DNA of 64,000 bases from Candidatus Nitrotoga sp. AM1P (GCF_013168275.1 NZ_AP019547.1:2170001-2234000), one strand, 5' to 3'; positions 16,913-26,334 are shown, counted from the first letter of the stretch. Notes: generated by a model from the sequence alone, not told the origin. Made by a program: numbers and translations.

Positions 16913-17299
16913 ATGCTAACGGCAGGTACAGTGTGGGCTGCACTGGTTACCTATGTGTTTATGTTAGCTGCGTTTCGATACGCTAAGCAACGTACATTTC
17001 ATGTACTGATAATGACTTCCGTAATCTTGTTTGATTTGGGGATGCCGATTTATCTCTATCTTTATAAGGATTGGTATCGGCGTTTGATTGTGGAAAACGA
17101 ATTGACTTCATTTTTAGTGTGGATACATTTCATGATGCTCGTGATGATGTATGCGTTATATGTAATGCAAGTTAAAACCGCTCTGTGTTTGCTGCGTAGT
17201 GATAACAGCGTGCGCATCGATCACCGTGCACAAGGTAAGGCACTGTTGCTGGTGCGTGCCTTGGTTATTTTTACAGGTGCCCTACTTGTAGAGTCCTAG
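16913..17299 (+). CDS. Four-helix membrane protein, possibly DUF420-like
   Basis: 128 residues with four predicted helices: 5-22, 29-48, 66-86 and 108-124. The pattern of a histidine starting a helix (TFHVLIMTSVILFDLG, then WIHFMMLVMMY) resembles DUF420/CtaM-like proteins linked to cytochrome oxidase assembly in other bacteria, but the likeness is weak. It ends the first block of the respiratory region. No clear ribosome binding site. Confidence 0.5.
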   Translation: MLTAGTVWAALVTYVFMLAAFRYAKQRTFHVLIMTSVILFDLGMPIYLYLYKDWYRRLIVENELTSFLVWIHFMMLVMMYALYVMQVKTALCLLRSDNSVRIDHRAQGKALLLVRALVIFTGALLVES

Positions 17300-17753
17300 T
17301 CCTTGCTAAGTGACAATCAGCGTGTCATTGGCAAGTGTTCAGGGCAGCTTTCCTATCGCATATTAACACTACCGTCCTCTATCTTTATTTTCCCAAGCTG
17401 GGTGAGCAATACGGAACGTCGTGAGGCAGCGGACGTTCCTGAAAATATTTTATCGCGACCAAATTCGAGATTGCAGTGAAGCAGAGCTGCTATGTCATCG
17501 CAGTAGGTGTGTCCATGGACGTGGTATTGGCGGAAGAAGCCGGATAGTAATGAAAATCTTCTTTGCGGGGAGACATTGCGGCGCCCAATCTTCTAGTATG
17601 GGCACTGGGGGCAGTACCGTCTAAATTTGAGTATGGTACGACATACGCTCAACGGGATTGAGTCAGGGGCCCGTTATGAATCGGTGGTGGCATTGCCACC
17701 ATACAACCAGCTACTCGGTAGGTTGTTAGTATCTCAAGCTGTGTGTGAAATTG
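17300..17753. other. Intergenic region, probable decayed sequence
   Basis: About 450 bases with short coding-like frames broken by stops, for example an ORF at 17421-17624 in one frame and SCYVIAVGVSMDVVLAEEAG near 17487-17550 in another. No product is recognisable. It lies between the first cytochrome block and the IS30 element. Confidence 0.4.
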
Positions 17754-17963
17754 CTATTTAAGGCCCTTGCGGCGTTTTGCTACATCCCAAGCCATAAATC
17801 CTATAGCCACTACACCAATGATACAAGTGATTATAATTAGCAAGTACTCAGTTTTCTTGCTAACCAAGCCACCAACCAGCATATGTACAGCATAGCTCAT
17901 GATGAATAGAGAACTAAGAGCGACAATCAAATAAATTATAATTTCTTGAATTAGCTTATTCAT
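17754..17963 (-). CDS. Small two-helix membrane protein, unknown
   Basis: 69 residues, MNKLIQEIIIYLIVALSSLF at the start, two transmembrane helices (about 8-30 and 40-58) and a basic C-terminus (AKRRKGLK). The hydrophobicity pattern is that of a real small membrane protein, but no family is recognised and the ribosome binding site is weak. It runs opposite to the cytochrome genes and is isolated left of the IS30 element. Confidence 0.45.
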   Translation of the reverse strand: MNKLIQEIIIYLIVALSSLFIMSYAVHMLVGGLVSKKTEYLLIIITCIIGVVAIGFMAWDVAKRRKGLK

Positions 17964-18825
17964 ATTGTTAAATTAAACTTTTCTCTAATTGTGGGATGAG
18001 TCGACTAAATCCGGCTAGGCTTAAATTCTCGACGTCGTAAGAATTGTCAGAAAATTATTTCTGGAAGGTCACATCATTCGCACATAATTTATTAATTGGC
18101 GGATTCAACACTGAAGTGCAACTTTTGTAAGTGAATTTAAGTGGCGAGCTGCGTTAATATCGGAGCCACTTAAACGACCAAGTAAAAGGAGCACAGATGA
18201 AGCAATATAAGCAACTCACCAGCGGACAACGATATCAGATTTACGGATTGAAACAAGCGGGTTTGAATCAAACTCGGATTGCCGAAAAGATGGGCGGGGA
18301 CAAGTCGACGATTTCACGAGAGTTCAGGCGAAACAAAGGTCAACGTGGCTGGCGGCTAAAGCAGGCGCAATCATTACGTGATGAGCGCCGGCAAACCTGT
18401 ATCAATGGCAAGCAATTCTCATCGGAGAGCTGGGCGGAAGTCGAGAGGTTGATCCGGGAAGATTTCAGCCCAGAACAAGCCGCCAATCGGCTTGAATTGG
18501 AAGGCGAACTGCAGATCAGCCATGAGGCGATCTACCGACATGTCACCGCAGACAAACGTGATGGAGGTGACCTGCACCAACATTTGCGAAGCCAGAAACC
18601 ACGCCGCAAGCGATATGCGAGCGGGCAAGAGCGGCGAGACATGATCAAGAACCGTGTCAGCATTAATGAACGTCCGGAAATCGTGGGCCAAAAGACGCGC
18701 ATGGGAGATTGGGAGGGGGAACCGTCATCGGCAAGAACCACAAAGGTGGACTGGTTACCCTGGCTGAAAGGAAGTCGCGCTATGTGTTGACGGGGCACAT
18801 ACGCAGCAAACATGCCGAGGGTGTA

Positions 18826-19950
18826 TTCCATTTTTAATTCAATAAAGCATTAATAATCCATTCCCAAGCCACAATGGACTTGACCATTGGCGCATTGTTC
18901 TCGAAGGTAGCAGGGCCACTTCGAGTTGATCCTCCAGAGTGCATCAAGACTATCGAAGACGCGGTTATGGAAGTGCTTCTCACGCAATTCATCCCACACA
19001 TGTTCGACTGGATTGAGCTCAGGCGCATAAGGTGGCAAAGGTAACAGTTTCATGCTCTGTGGTAGTTTGAGTAACCGACTGGCGTGCCAGCCGGTGCCAT
19101 CGAGCACCATTACGATTTTGTCGCTGGGGTGGCGCGCGCCCACCTCATCGAGAAACAACTGCATACAGGCGGTATTGACGTATGGCAAGATCAAAGAATC
19201 GAGCTCTCCACTTTTGACCTCCACTGCCGCGTAGGCGTAGGTGTACTCGTGGGTCAGCATCGCTTGGCATAGTGGTCGTACGGGCTTGGGAGCCCAACAC
19301 CGACGCACGTCGTTGATGCACCCAAAACGCGCCTCGTCTTGAAACATCAGTCAGATCGGTTCGTTTTTGGCCCAGTCCTGACGGATTTCGGCGAGTGTTT
19401 GGGGGAGTTTTTTTCCAGTCTGCCTGGGCTACAGGATTGCTTTACGGATGCCTTTTGTCAGGTGCAAGTTTGCGCCAGTTGTGCCGATGCAGTCATTTGT
19501 ACACCGATGACAGCGCCATCTTCCGCCCCAGCGCTATTTCGAGTTGGGGCTTGATCTGGCTGACCATCAAAATACCGCCCATACGGGCAGACTCCAGGAA
19601 CGGTTTGAGCAGTTCGGCTTCGCGCTCAAGGGTGAAGTGCTCTCTGTGTCGCCCTCCGCGCACCGACTTGCCTTTATTGCCTACGGCTCCGCCCTCAATG
19701 AACTGGTTGCGCAAACGGCACGCCCAACCTTTGGACAATCCGATGGTCTGTGCTGTTTGCTCCAGACTCATGCCGTATTGAAGGGGCAAGACCACTGCCT
19801 GTGCTTGTCGTAACGGTTCAATCGTCGTCGCTGAAGCAATGGCTTGGGGTGCGATAGCAAGTACATCCTGGCCTCGCGGTGGTCGTGACATGAATTACCT
19901 CCCCCGTTTATTCGATCAGGTAATTTTGCACTATTGATGTATAAATTGAA
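18826..19950 (-). mobile_element. IS630-family element inserted into the IS30 element at a TA
   Basis: A 1125-bp unit flanked on both sides by TA (18824-18825 and 19951-19952), the target duplication of the IS630/Tc1 group. Joining the flanks restores the IS30 transposase codons …GV-TAVTT in frame. Terminal inverted repeats are imperfect: left TTCCATTTTTAATTCAATA, right end complement TTCAATTTATACATCAATA. The transposase gene inside runs on the minus strand and is broken. Confidence 0.88.
18850..19891 (-). pseudogene. IS630 transposase, broken by stops and a frameshift
   Basis: The N-terminal part (19493-19891) gives the helix-turn-helix domain (SLEQTAQTIGLSKGWACRLR). It ends at an in-frame TGA where the frame continues LHRHNWRKLAPDKRHP, then a TAA and a frame change before the C-terminal part. 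That part (18850-19347) has the DDE region: MFQDEARFG, MVLDGTGWHAS and LPPYAPELNPVEHVWDELRE. All three catalytic acidic residues are present but on separate frames, so no full transposase can be made. Confidence 0.9.
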
Positions 19951-20329
19951 TAACGGCCGTGACAACGAGTTTGCTGAGCCCCCATAAAGACCAATGCCAC
20001 ACCATTACATTCGATAACGGCAACGAGTTTGCGGGACATGCACGCATCGCAGTAGAACTACAGACTGCGATCTACTTCGCGCACCCCTACCGTTCCTGGG
20101 AGCGAGGTCTGAACGAGAACAGTAATGGGTTATTGCGGCAGTACTTCTCCAAGGGCATGGCGTTGACTGACGTTACCGAGGAGCAAGTGCAGCGAGCGGT
20201 AGAACGACTCAACCACCGGCCACGCAAAGTGCTGGGTTTCAGATCACCGCATGAAGTACTATTTGGGGTAGAGGTGCGCTACACCAAGCCAACATCAGTT
20301 GTTGCACTTCGAACTTGAATCCGCCATTA

Positions 20330-21793
20330 TTATTTTAGGTTGGTTGGTGTATTTATTTTTTTGAAATGTAAAAGCACTCCGCCGGGTTGTAATGCGATAG
20401 TTTCAATGAGTCCTCCACCAGAAATAGATAGATTCCGGGCAAGTGCTGTATTGCTGGCGTGCCGTGGATTGAATAATAAGTGGGTAATACTATGCAGCAT
20501 GGTGAGCTGAGTTTGCGGATCCCTCGCCGCTGGAGGTAACGGCAAAGTATCACATTTACATGCGATCATGGTACGGCTTGGCCATTGACTGGCAACACGT
20601 AAAGGAACAGGATTTGTACCGCTTGTGTCCTCTTCGGCGATTTTACGGTTATTTTCAGCTTCTCCAACAAGAAAATGAATCAGTTTATCCTCGTCAGATA
20701 GGATGCCGGACTGTCGAATTTCGTAGTGGGTTTTATCCGCCCGCATAAAGACTGTGGAAAGAATGATAATACATAGCAAAATCAAGCCACGTTGCTGTAT
20801 AAATCCTTCGCCCGCACGAACTTGTCGCGATTGTAATAATAAAGGAATTCCAAAATATAAAATAAGACTTAACGCAATTGTAGCCCAAGCGGAATCACTG
20901 GTTGTAATTCCTAGCGTCAACCCAATAAGAAAAGTGCGTCCAGTAAAGTCTGACCATAGGTTGCGGTATTGTTTGATTATGACGATTACGAGCCCCGCAA
21001 CCATGAGTCCTCCCGCTATCCAGCTGACAGCGGATAACCCACTTTCAAAAGATGATCCAAGTATAGAAATAGTAAGGTTTTTAATAGGATTTTTAAACCA
21101 TTCGACGTAATTCCAGCCTCTCAAGATAAGTAAAGTAAAGAGAGCAACAAAACTTATACCGATAAAAAAATATTTCTGTTGTTTTTGATCTAAGGGATCT
21201 TTGTACCATGACCAAAGCAGTGATAATGGGTAAGCTAGGCCAATGGGATGCAAACTTACGCTGAAGGCGCTGACCAGTAATTGGGAAAAATACCAACCAC
21301 CACCCGGGCTAGGATTTGCTCGATATTCCGCATTCAGCCAGCTGCCTAATGCAAATGCTGGCAACAAATAAATGCCGGGAGAAAGTGTATCAATTTGTTC
21401 CAGCATCAATGGCGATATAATTAGTAAGCCACTGGCAATTAAAGCACTTTCAGCATTTACATTGCGCCGGTTCCATAAATAAAGTAACCAAATAGCAAAT
21501 GCTAGTAAGAGAGTAGTGAAAATTTTGGCTGCAAAAACATTGCCTGTCCAAAGAAACGCCACAGGTAAAAACAACAATGCGCGTAAATCGGGTGCGCCAA
21601 AAGTTACAACTGAAGCTGCCACTTGATCAGCGATTGACCATACCAATAAAAGAGATTTGGCCGAGCCCTCATCTAAATTGTAAAGGTCTTGGCGCAACAA
21701 AAAAAGAATCGCTGCCCCCCATAATGACAACGAAAGATATCCCCAGTAACGAAGAGGGATACGCGACAGGAAGTTATTAATGTTCATGATCAA
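20330..21793 (-). CDS. Polytopic membrane protein, GT-C glycosyltransferase-like
   Basis: 487 residues with about ten to eleven transmembrane helices and a soluble C-terminus from about residue 370. The first loop has LYNLDEGSAKSLLL, an acidic motif in the place where GT-C (PMT-like) glycosyltransferases carry their catalytic Asp/Glu, and a second loop has FGAPDLRALLFLP. This suggests a polyprenyl-phosphate-sugar-using enzyme, but the usual DxPP motif is absent and the call is tentative. It starts at 21793 or at the second ATG, 21787. It runs against the oxidase genes and separates the two cytochrome blocks. Confidence 0.55.
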   Translation of the reverse strand: MIMNINNFLSRIPLRYWGYLSLSLWGAAILFLLRQDLYNLDEGSAKSLLLVWSIADQVAASVVTFGAPDLRALLFLPVAFLWTGNVFAAKIFTTLLLAFAIWLLYLWNRRNVNAESALIASGLLIISPLMLEQIDTLSPGIYLLPAFALGSWLNAEYRANPSPGGGWYFSQLLVSAFSVSLHPIGLAYPLSLLWSWYKDPLDQKQQKYFFIGISFVALFTLLILRGWNYVEWFKNPIKNLTISILGSSFESGLSAVSWIAGGLMVAGLVIVIIKQYRNLWSDFTGRTFLIGLTLGITTSDSAWATIALSLILYFGIPLLLQSRQVRAGEGFIQQRGLILLCIIILSTVFMRADKTHYEIRQSGILSDEDKLIHFLVGEAENNRKIAEEDTSGTNPVPLRVASQWPSRTMIACKCDTLPLPPAARDPQTQLTMLHSITHLLFNPRHASNTALARNLSISGGGLIETIALQPGGVLLHFKKINTPTNLK

Positions 21794-22020
21794 TATTATT
21801 GTTTGGTTTAAGTGTGCTATGCCTTGACAAGGTTAAGCGTAGGGTTTTATTATACCACTGCATTTTTATATCACTGGATTTAGTAATTACTGGTATCTAC
21901 ACTATTTTTTTACCAGAAGGAATTCGGTTGCAGCGTAAATTTGCTTGAAAACATCCGAGTTCCGCTTAAAAATTAGTAAACAATCTAAATATTTTAGAAA
22001 AACCGGGGAGGAAATATATA

Positions 22021-22302
22021 ATGCAGAGAAAGTCAATACCATCTAGATCCTTTTGGATTATTATAGTTGCGGGATTTGTAACGGGCATGGGTAATGGTAG
22101 CGTGTTCGGAGCTGCCCTTATGTGCTGGATGGGGCGTGGAGGATTCGCAGATTGGGGTGGAGTGGGTGCTGGTTCATATATACCGACAACATTTAATGGC
22201 TTTATGAGTTTCTGTATGTTTGTATTTGGCTTTGCGTTTACTTTAATGTTGGCGCTTGCTTTAAAGCGTCACGATACGGTCGAGAATTCCCGTCATGCTT
22301 AA
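22021..22302 (+). CDS. Small two-helix membrane protein at the head of the oxidase genes
   Basis: 93 residues: helices at about 10-33 and 60-82 with a glycine-rich loop (GRGGFADWGGVGAGSYIPTT). A strong GGGGAGGAAAT ribosome binding site stands before the ATG. It is the first gene of the block leading to the CcoN-like subunit and is probably co-transcribed. No family recognised. Confidence 0.6.
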   Translation: MQRKSIPSRSFWIIIVAGFVTGMGNGSVFGAALMCWMGRGGFADWGGVGAGSYIPTTFNGFMSFCMFVFGFAFTLMLALALKRHDTVENSRHA

Positions 22303-22367
22303 GATTGGAGCTCGCTTGCGAAATAATGATTGTTTTGAAAACTGAGACCTTAAATAAGGAGGGGAAT

Positions 22368-22568
22368 ATGCTTGTAATAATAGCGGGGGTGTGCTGTATG
22401 CTCTTGGCATTTTCGAGTATGTGGTTATCGTGGTATGTATTAATGCCGCATAAACGTATTCATTTGCCGGATGGTGATGTTTTGGGGAGCACGGTGGGAG
22501 GTACCGTGGGCGAAATAATTTCTGAAGAAATAGCTTCGATAGTGCCGCATAAAACATCAAAAAAATAA
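22368..22568 (+). CDS. Small single-helix membrane protein
   Basis: 66 residues starting MLVIIAGVCCMLLAFSSMWL, one transmembrane helix followed by a soluble tail (GSTVGGTVGEIISEEIASIV). The ATG at 22368 follows AAGGAGGGGAAT, an excellent ribosome binding site, so it is preferred to the in-frame ATG at 22305. It lies between the preceding small gene and the CcoN-like gene. Unknown function; possibly a small oxidase subunit. Confidence 0.6.
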   Translation: MLVIIAGVCCMLLAFSSMWLSWYVLMPHKRIHLPDGDVLGSTVGGTVGEIISEEIASIVPHKTSKK

Positions 22569-22647
22569 AATCGTTGAAATTATAGTGGGAATAACACTAA
22601 TTGCAGTAGCCATTGAGCCTGCCTAGAACTAAAAAAGGAGATGCAGC

Positions 22648-24057
22648 ATGATTCTTAAATATTTGTTTGCCAAAAATGAGGCTATCCCGGTCGGTTCGGC
22701 GGCGATTTTCTTTGGGTTTTCTTCCATTTTATGGTTTGTAATCGGGACTGGGTTGGGATCATTTAATGCGGCTAAGCTTGCATTCCCTGATTTTGTAACA
22801 GGGACGGAAATGTTTGCCTTCGGTCATATGCGTCAAGTGCACGTGCTAGCAGTAATTTTTGGCTGGATTTCGATGGCATTTGCAATGGCGATGATGTATA
22901 TCACGCCGATACTGGGGAATACTAGGCTGTGGTCAGAGAAGCTTGGTTTGTGGAATTGTATGATGTGGAATGTCTCCTTGGCTTTAGGTTTGACACTATT
23001 GTGGATGGGAGTGACCTCCGGGCGCGAGTATTCTGATTTTCCATGGCCGCTGGATCTTGCTGTCGCTGCATTTATAACTATTCCATTGGCGGTTAATGTA
23101 TGGATGACCATAATAAAACGTCGCACCCAAGGTATTTATACGACTAATTGGTTTTTTGCAGCATCAACTTTCATGTTGATTATCGTGTTCTTGGTTGGAA
23201 ATCTGCCGGAGTATTTTCATCTTACAGGCCTGACCGAGGCCTACATGACCTGGTGGTTTGCGCATAACGTTTTGGGATTGTGGATTACTCCCGTTGCTGC
23301 AGCGATTGCCTACTATGTTATTCCAAAGGTGACTGGTAATCCATTGTATTCTCACCGCATAGGTCACTTACACTTTTGGTCGATTGTTGTGTTTTATTCC
23401 ACCCCGGCCGCGCATCATTTAATGTCTGCCCCCTTGCCTGAATGGCTAAAATCTTTCGCTTCAGTGGAGGGTGTTTTGATTTTGGTGCCAGCGATTGCAT
23501 TTGTGTCGAACATACTCTTGACCATGCAGGGTAAGTGGAACATGTTTGTCGAGAATCTTGAGGTGCGTTTTACTGTGGTCGGCGTATTGCTGGCTATCCC
23601 ACTCAACATGCAAGGTGGTTTCCAGCAAACACGATCAATCAACTGGTATATTCACGGCACAGGTTGGATGGTGGCACACGCGCATCTTGCTTTGTTGGGG
23701 TTCTCAACGTTTCTTGAGGCTGCAGCGGTCTATCTTGGCCTGCAAACATTGATGAAGCGCAAGCTGTATTCATTGACGTTAGGAAACCTGCATTTCTGGT
23801 TGTTGTTAATTGGATTCAGCACCTATTGGATATCAATGACGATTGCTGGGTTAATTCAGGGTGCTGGTAAAATCTACGAGGTGCCATACATCGATGTCGT
23901 GATCGCCGAGCATCCTTATATGATCGCTCGTTGGTTAGGTGGTACCATGGTATTTTCTTCAACCATTCTTTGGCTATACAACATGTGGATGACTGCGCGT
24001 GAAGGTACTGTTATTCCGGCCGGACGTATGCCACATGAATTGGCCTACGAACGTTAA
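22648..24057 (+). CDS. ccoN: cbb3-type heme-copper oxidase subunit I (CcoN-like)
   Basis: Catalytic subunit of a C-family heme-copper oxidase reducing oxygen at a heme b3-CuB centre in the inner membrane. 469 residues, twelve helices. Ligands by alignment to known CcoN: H65 (heme b), H206 in WWFAHNVLG (CuB), Y250 (active-site tyrosine of the C family), H256 and H257 in TPAAHHLMS (CuB), H344 (heme b3) and H346 (heme b) in VAHAHLALLGF. Spacing is almost that of canonical CcoN, and the tyrosine argues against NorB. A strong AAGGAG precedes the ATG. CcoO follows 35 bases later. No CcoP gene is seen in the window. Confidence 0.9.
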   Translation: MILKYLFAKNEAIPVGSAAIFFGFSSILWFVIGTGLGSFNAAKLAFPDFVTGTEMFAFGHMRQVHVLAVIFGWISMAFAMAMMYITPILGNTRLWSEKLGLWNCMMWNVSLALGLTLLWMGVTSGREYSDFPWPLDLAVAAFITIPLAVNVWMTIIKRRTQGIYTTNWFFAASTFMLIIVFLVGNLPEYFHLTGLTEAYMTWWFAHNVLGLWITPVAAAIAYYVIPKVTGNPLYSHRIGHLHFWSIVVFYSTPAAHHLMSAPLPEWLKSFASVEGVLILVPAIAFVSNILLTMQGKWNMFVENLEVRFTVVGVLLAIPLNMQGGFQQTRSINWYIHGTGWMVAHAHLALLGFSTFLEAAAVYLGLQTLMKRKLYSLTLGNLHFWLLLIGFSTYWISMTIAGLIQGAGKIYEVPYIDVVIAEHPYMIARWLGGTMVFSSTILWLYNMWMTAREGTVIPAGRMPHELAYER

Positions 24058-24092
24058 ACTTGTAACTTTAAGCTAGGATCTGGGAGGAAATA

Positions 24093-25055
24093 ATGAATTT
24101 TAGAGAGTATAGGATTGGTTCCAGAGCGTTTGGATTAGCATTTGGGTTGTCGATGAGTATTACATTGTTTTTTCCAAGTTTTGATCTCGCAGCTTCAATT
24201 AGCTCTGAGGTCGGCCTAGATAAGCAATTGACTTCGGGGTGGGACTCGGGCTGGCAAATTGCAGATCCAGTGCTGAAAGGGTTGAATAAGCCATTGAAAG
24301 TGCTGGTCAGAAAAGATCCAAAAACCGGTGAGCCGATGGAGCCGGTGTATGCTTATGTATATCCTGCAGGAACGTCTTTGCCGAACGGAGTGACTCATAC
24401 TGCTAACCTGGGTAAAGGAGTTGAAGAGCTTAGTGTCAAGCAAGGTCGCATAACAGAAGCGAAAAAGGAGAGCGGTGCTGTATTCCTGATTAAGAAGAGT
24501 GACCAATTGCTGACTTTTGAGGACAAGCCACTTTCTTATATGGAAAATGCGACAGCCACGAAGGGATGGACTCCAGATGAGGTTTTAAAACAAGCTGTAG
24601 ATTCAGATATATTGCACGCCGGATCTGGAAAAACCATGTTTGTACGAGAAGGTTGTTGGTGGTGTCATACATTGTTGCCTGAACAAACGCAAGATTGGCA
24701 GGTGTTTGGTGCTCCCCCGATGTTGGGTGATTTTAATGGGGAATCTCCCACTGCGTTTGGATCTGACCGCAAAGGACCAGATTTGCTGCATGTAGGATCG
24801 CGCAATTCGTCTAGAGAGTGGATGATGCTGCATTTCTTTAATCCGCGTTTAGTGCAACCGCATTCCATCATGCCGCGTTTTGATTATTTATGGGGCGAGG
24901 TTGATGCTGATGGTAAAAAAATTGATTTCAAAAAATGGCGTTCTGAGTACGATGAGTATCGGGAAGGTAAAATCACTACCCCTCCTGATGTGCCTATGTA
25001 TGCTAAAGATAGTGAAATTCGAAAATTGATTGATTTTGTTGTAAATCTGAAATAA
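24093..25055 (+). CDS. ccoO: Monoheme cytochrome c subunit of the cbb3-type oxidase (CcoO-like)
   Basis: 320 residues. One N-terminal transmembrane anchor (about 12-34), then roughly 140 residues not found in ordinary CcoO, then the CcoO-type heme domain: GKTMFVREGCWWCHTLLPEQ with CxxCH at 188-192, GSDRKGPDLLHVGSR, and the Met ligand in PHSIMPRFDYL (M260). Ordinary CcoO is about 200-240 residues, so the insert is distinctive. It passes electrons to CcoN on the periplasmic side. It lies directly downstream of ccoN and 17 bases before the next gene. Confidence 0.85.
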   Translation: MNFREYRIGSRAFGLAFGLSMSITLFFPSFDLAASISSEVGLDKQLTSGWDSGWQIADPVLKGLNKPLKVLVRKDPKTGEPMEPVYAYVYPAGTSLPNGVTHTANLGKGVEELSVKQGRITEAKKESGAVFLIKKSDQLLTFEDKPLSYMENATATKGWTPDEVLKQAVDSDILHAGSGKTMFVREGCWWCHTLLPEQTQDWQVFGAPPMLGDFNGESPTAFGSDRKGPDLLHVGSRNSSREWMMLHFFNPRLVQPHSIMPRFDYLWGEVDADGKKIDFKKWRSEYDEYREGKITTPPDVPMYAKDSEIRKLIDFVVNLK

Positions 25056-25072
25056 TTTAAGGGGGACATAAA

Positions 25073-25738
25073 ATGACTTGGGTTTTTAATGCTCCACTGG
25101 TTAGTTTGTCAGTTGATAATACTGTAGAACGAAGTAAAGTACTTTGGGAAGCTGAGGATCTTGGTGGTATGACAGAGGATAACAATCGTTTGCCTGTACC
25201 TGTTGTTATTCTTGTCTTTTTAACAGTCGTAACGGCATTCCTGACTACTATTCCTCTTTGGGGGCAGCGTCCAACAGCAGCTATTTACGTTGATTATATT
25301 AAAGCTATGGACACTCCTGAAATTCAGTCGATACAAGAAACCCAGGGTGATGATGCTGCAATGAAGCGTATTGTTGAAATTAATAAAGGCAGTCCGTTCA
25401 ACGCTCAGCAAGGTCGACATCCAGTTAGTATGGATGATTTGCGTGTTATCAAGCCTCAAATTGAGGAAATAATGAAGCTCCCAGATGTGGATCTTAAGGA
25501 TTACACTGTTGTAGGGCCAGAGGTGAAAATTGCTAATTTTGAGGGCAATTATCGCCCTAATGGCAAACGAGAGCGCCAACAGCCTTGGTGGGATAAGGGG
25601 TACACGATTGACTTGTTTTATCTTACGATGTTTTTTCTTGGTGTAACAGTCACAGTGAAACGGTTACCACCATATCAGTGGCAGCCTCGCCATCACGATA
25701 GTGATCCTCGTCACGGTGATAGACGACATAACGTTTAA
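25073..25738 (+). CDS. Two-helix membrane protein with PxWGxRP signature, His-rich tail
   Basis: 221 residues: cytoplasmic N-terminus, a helix at about 42-62 ending TTIPLWGQRP, a periplasmic domain of about 110 residues, then PWWDKGYTIDLFYLTMFFLG as the second helix and a C-terminus rich in His (QPRHHDSDPRHGDRRHNV). The protein at 33966-34397 shares the same signature around shorter loops, so they are paralogs. A GGGGGA ribosome binding site stands before the ATG. Probably a structural or assembly subunit of the oxidase; the His tail might bind metal. Unknown family. Confidence 0.6.
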   Translation: MTWVFNAPLVSLSVDNTVERSKVLWEAEDLGGMTEDNNRLPVPVVILVFLTVVTAFLTTIPLWGQRPTAAIYVDYIKAMDTPEIQSIQETQGDDAAMKRIVEINKGSPFNAQQGRHPVSMDDLRVIKPQIEEIMKLPDVDLKDYTVVGPEVKIANFEGNYRPNGKRERQQPWWDKGYTIDLFYLTMFFLGVTVTVKRLPPYQWQPRHHDSDPRHGDRRHNV

Positions 25739-25765
25739 TTTATAATTATATTCAGGAGGCATCAA

Positions 25766-25900
25766 ATGATAGATTTTGATTATGGACCCCCCATAATGGC
25801 GGGAGTAGTGGCGATTGGATTTTTGGCTCCATATTTTTATAGTTTTTTTGTGGATCATTATGATAAGAAAAGTCCTCAAATAAGCTCGAAAAATAGCTAG
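25766..25900 (+). CDS. 44-residue single-helix membrane microprotein
   Basis: MIDFDYGPPIMAGVVAIGFL, then APYFYSFFVDHYDKK and a polar tail: one transmembrane helix with a basic C-terminus. A strong AGGAGG lies six bases before the ATG, 27 bases after the His-tail protein, and a terminator follows. It resembles small cbb3 subunits of the CcoQ sort in size and place, but the sequence does not prove it. Confidence 0.65.
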   Translation: MIDFDYGPPIMAGVVAIGFLAPYFYSFFVDHYDKKSPQISSKNS

Positions 25901-25926
25901 TTGCTGTTGCAAACTAAACGAGCAAG

Positions 25927-25959
25927 GTATGCCGCCGTAAAGGCGGCATACTCTTTTTT
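25927..25959 (+). terminator. Intrinsic terminator inside the oxidase cluster
   Basis: A perfect 10-bp stem (25927-25936 with 25942-25951), loop GTAAA, followed by CTTTTTTT-like run (25952-25959). It closes the ccoN-ccoO transcript; downstream genes start again 13 bases later and may depend on readthrough or their own promoter. Confidence 0.92.
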
Positions 25960-25971
25960 ACAAGGATATGA

Positions 25972-26292
25972 ATGGAGATAATTATTTATTCATTTCTTGA
26001 AGGGTTTAATGTAGTGAGTGTTATAAATGTGTTAGCTAGCACGGCATATTCACCAAAATTAGATCTAAGCATAGAAGGGATGCGCAGTCAGCAATTTAGC
26101 ACAGGTGTGTTTTTTTTTATGTTGCTGGGAGTGTTGGTGTTTTCTGGCATCGTATATATGGTGATGTTCGGAAATCATGCGCCAAAAAAGATGAGGACTG
26201 GCGAAAAAATGATGTTTGCCCTGATAATTGTGGGCATCATAGTTGCAGTTATTTTTGGCGGATTGCAAATGCTGGGCGGAAATCTTTACTAG
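25972..26292 (+). CDS. Two-helix membrane protein, unknown
   Basis: 106 residues. Hydrophobic segments at about 45-65 and 80-102, separated by a basic loop (NHAPKKMRTGEKMM); the N-terminal 30 residues are moderately hydrophobic. ACAAGGAT precedes the ATG. First gene after the terminator that ends the ccoNO block. No family recognised. Confidence 0.5.
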   Translation: MEIIIYSFLEGFNVVSVINVLASTAYSPKLDLSIEGMRSQQFSTGVFFFMLLGVLVFSGIVYMVMFGNHAPKKMRTGEKMMFALIIVGIIVAVIFGGLQMLGGNLY

Positions 26293-26334
26293 ATTGTCTA
26301 TTGGGGTTGTTACCTAACGATCGACGGAGAAAAT

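Larger units (their letters stand above)
18197..20318 (+). pseudogene. IS30 transposase, frameshifted and interrupted
   Basis: The first part (18197-18720) encodes the helix-turn-helix N-terminus MKQYKQLTSGQRYQIYGLKQ, AEKMGGDKSTISREFRRN, and runs to GDWEG. Here one base is missing (GAACC where GACACC is expected, about 18721), after which the proper frame continues as TVIGKNHKGG, LAERKSRYVLTG, HIRSKHAEGV to 18825. The IS630 element intervenes, then TAVTTSLLSPHKDQCHTITF, DNGNEF with the DDE catalytic residues, WERGLNENSNGLLRQYF, and the end at 20318. The enzyme is inactive twice over. Confidence 0.9.
18097..20326 (+). mobile_element. Degenerate IS30-family insertion sequence, split by an IS630 element
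   Basis: Ends are imperfect inverted repeats: left TGGCGGATTCAA then GAAGTGCAAC within 18097-18120, right the complement of the same two blocks within 20301-20326. Between them lies an IS30-type transposase gene carrying a one-base deletion and interrupted by an IS630-family element at 18826-19950. Removing that insertion restores a unit of about 1.1 kb, normal for IS30. No clear target duplication is visible. Its right end lies four bases from the stop codon of the membrane protein at 20330-21793. Confidence 0.88.

Noticed and set aside
18850..19347. Separate small genes for the two halves of the IS630 transposase
   Set aside because: Both are parts of one decayed gene; the region between them translates to transposase sequence with stops.
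22648..24057. Reading the CcoN-like protein as a nitric oxide reductase (NorB)
   Set aside because: The active-site tyrosine and the C-family ligand spacing of an oxidase are present; the neighbours are CcoO-, CcoS- and CcoG-like.
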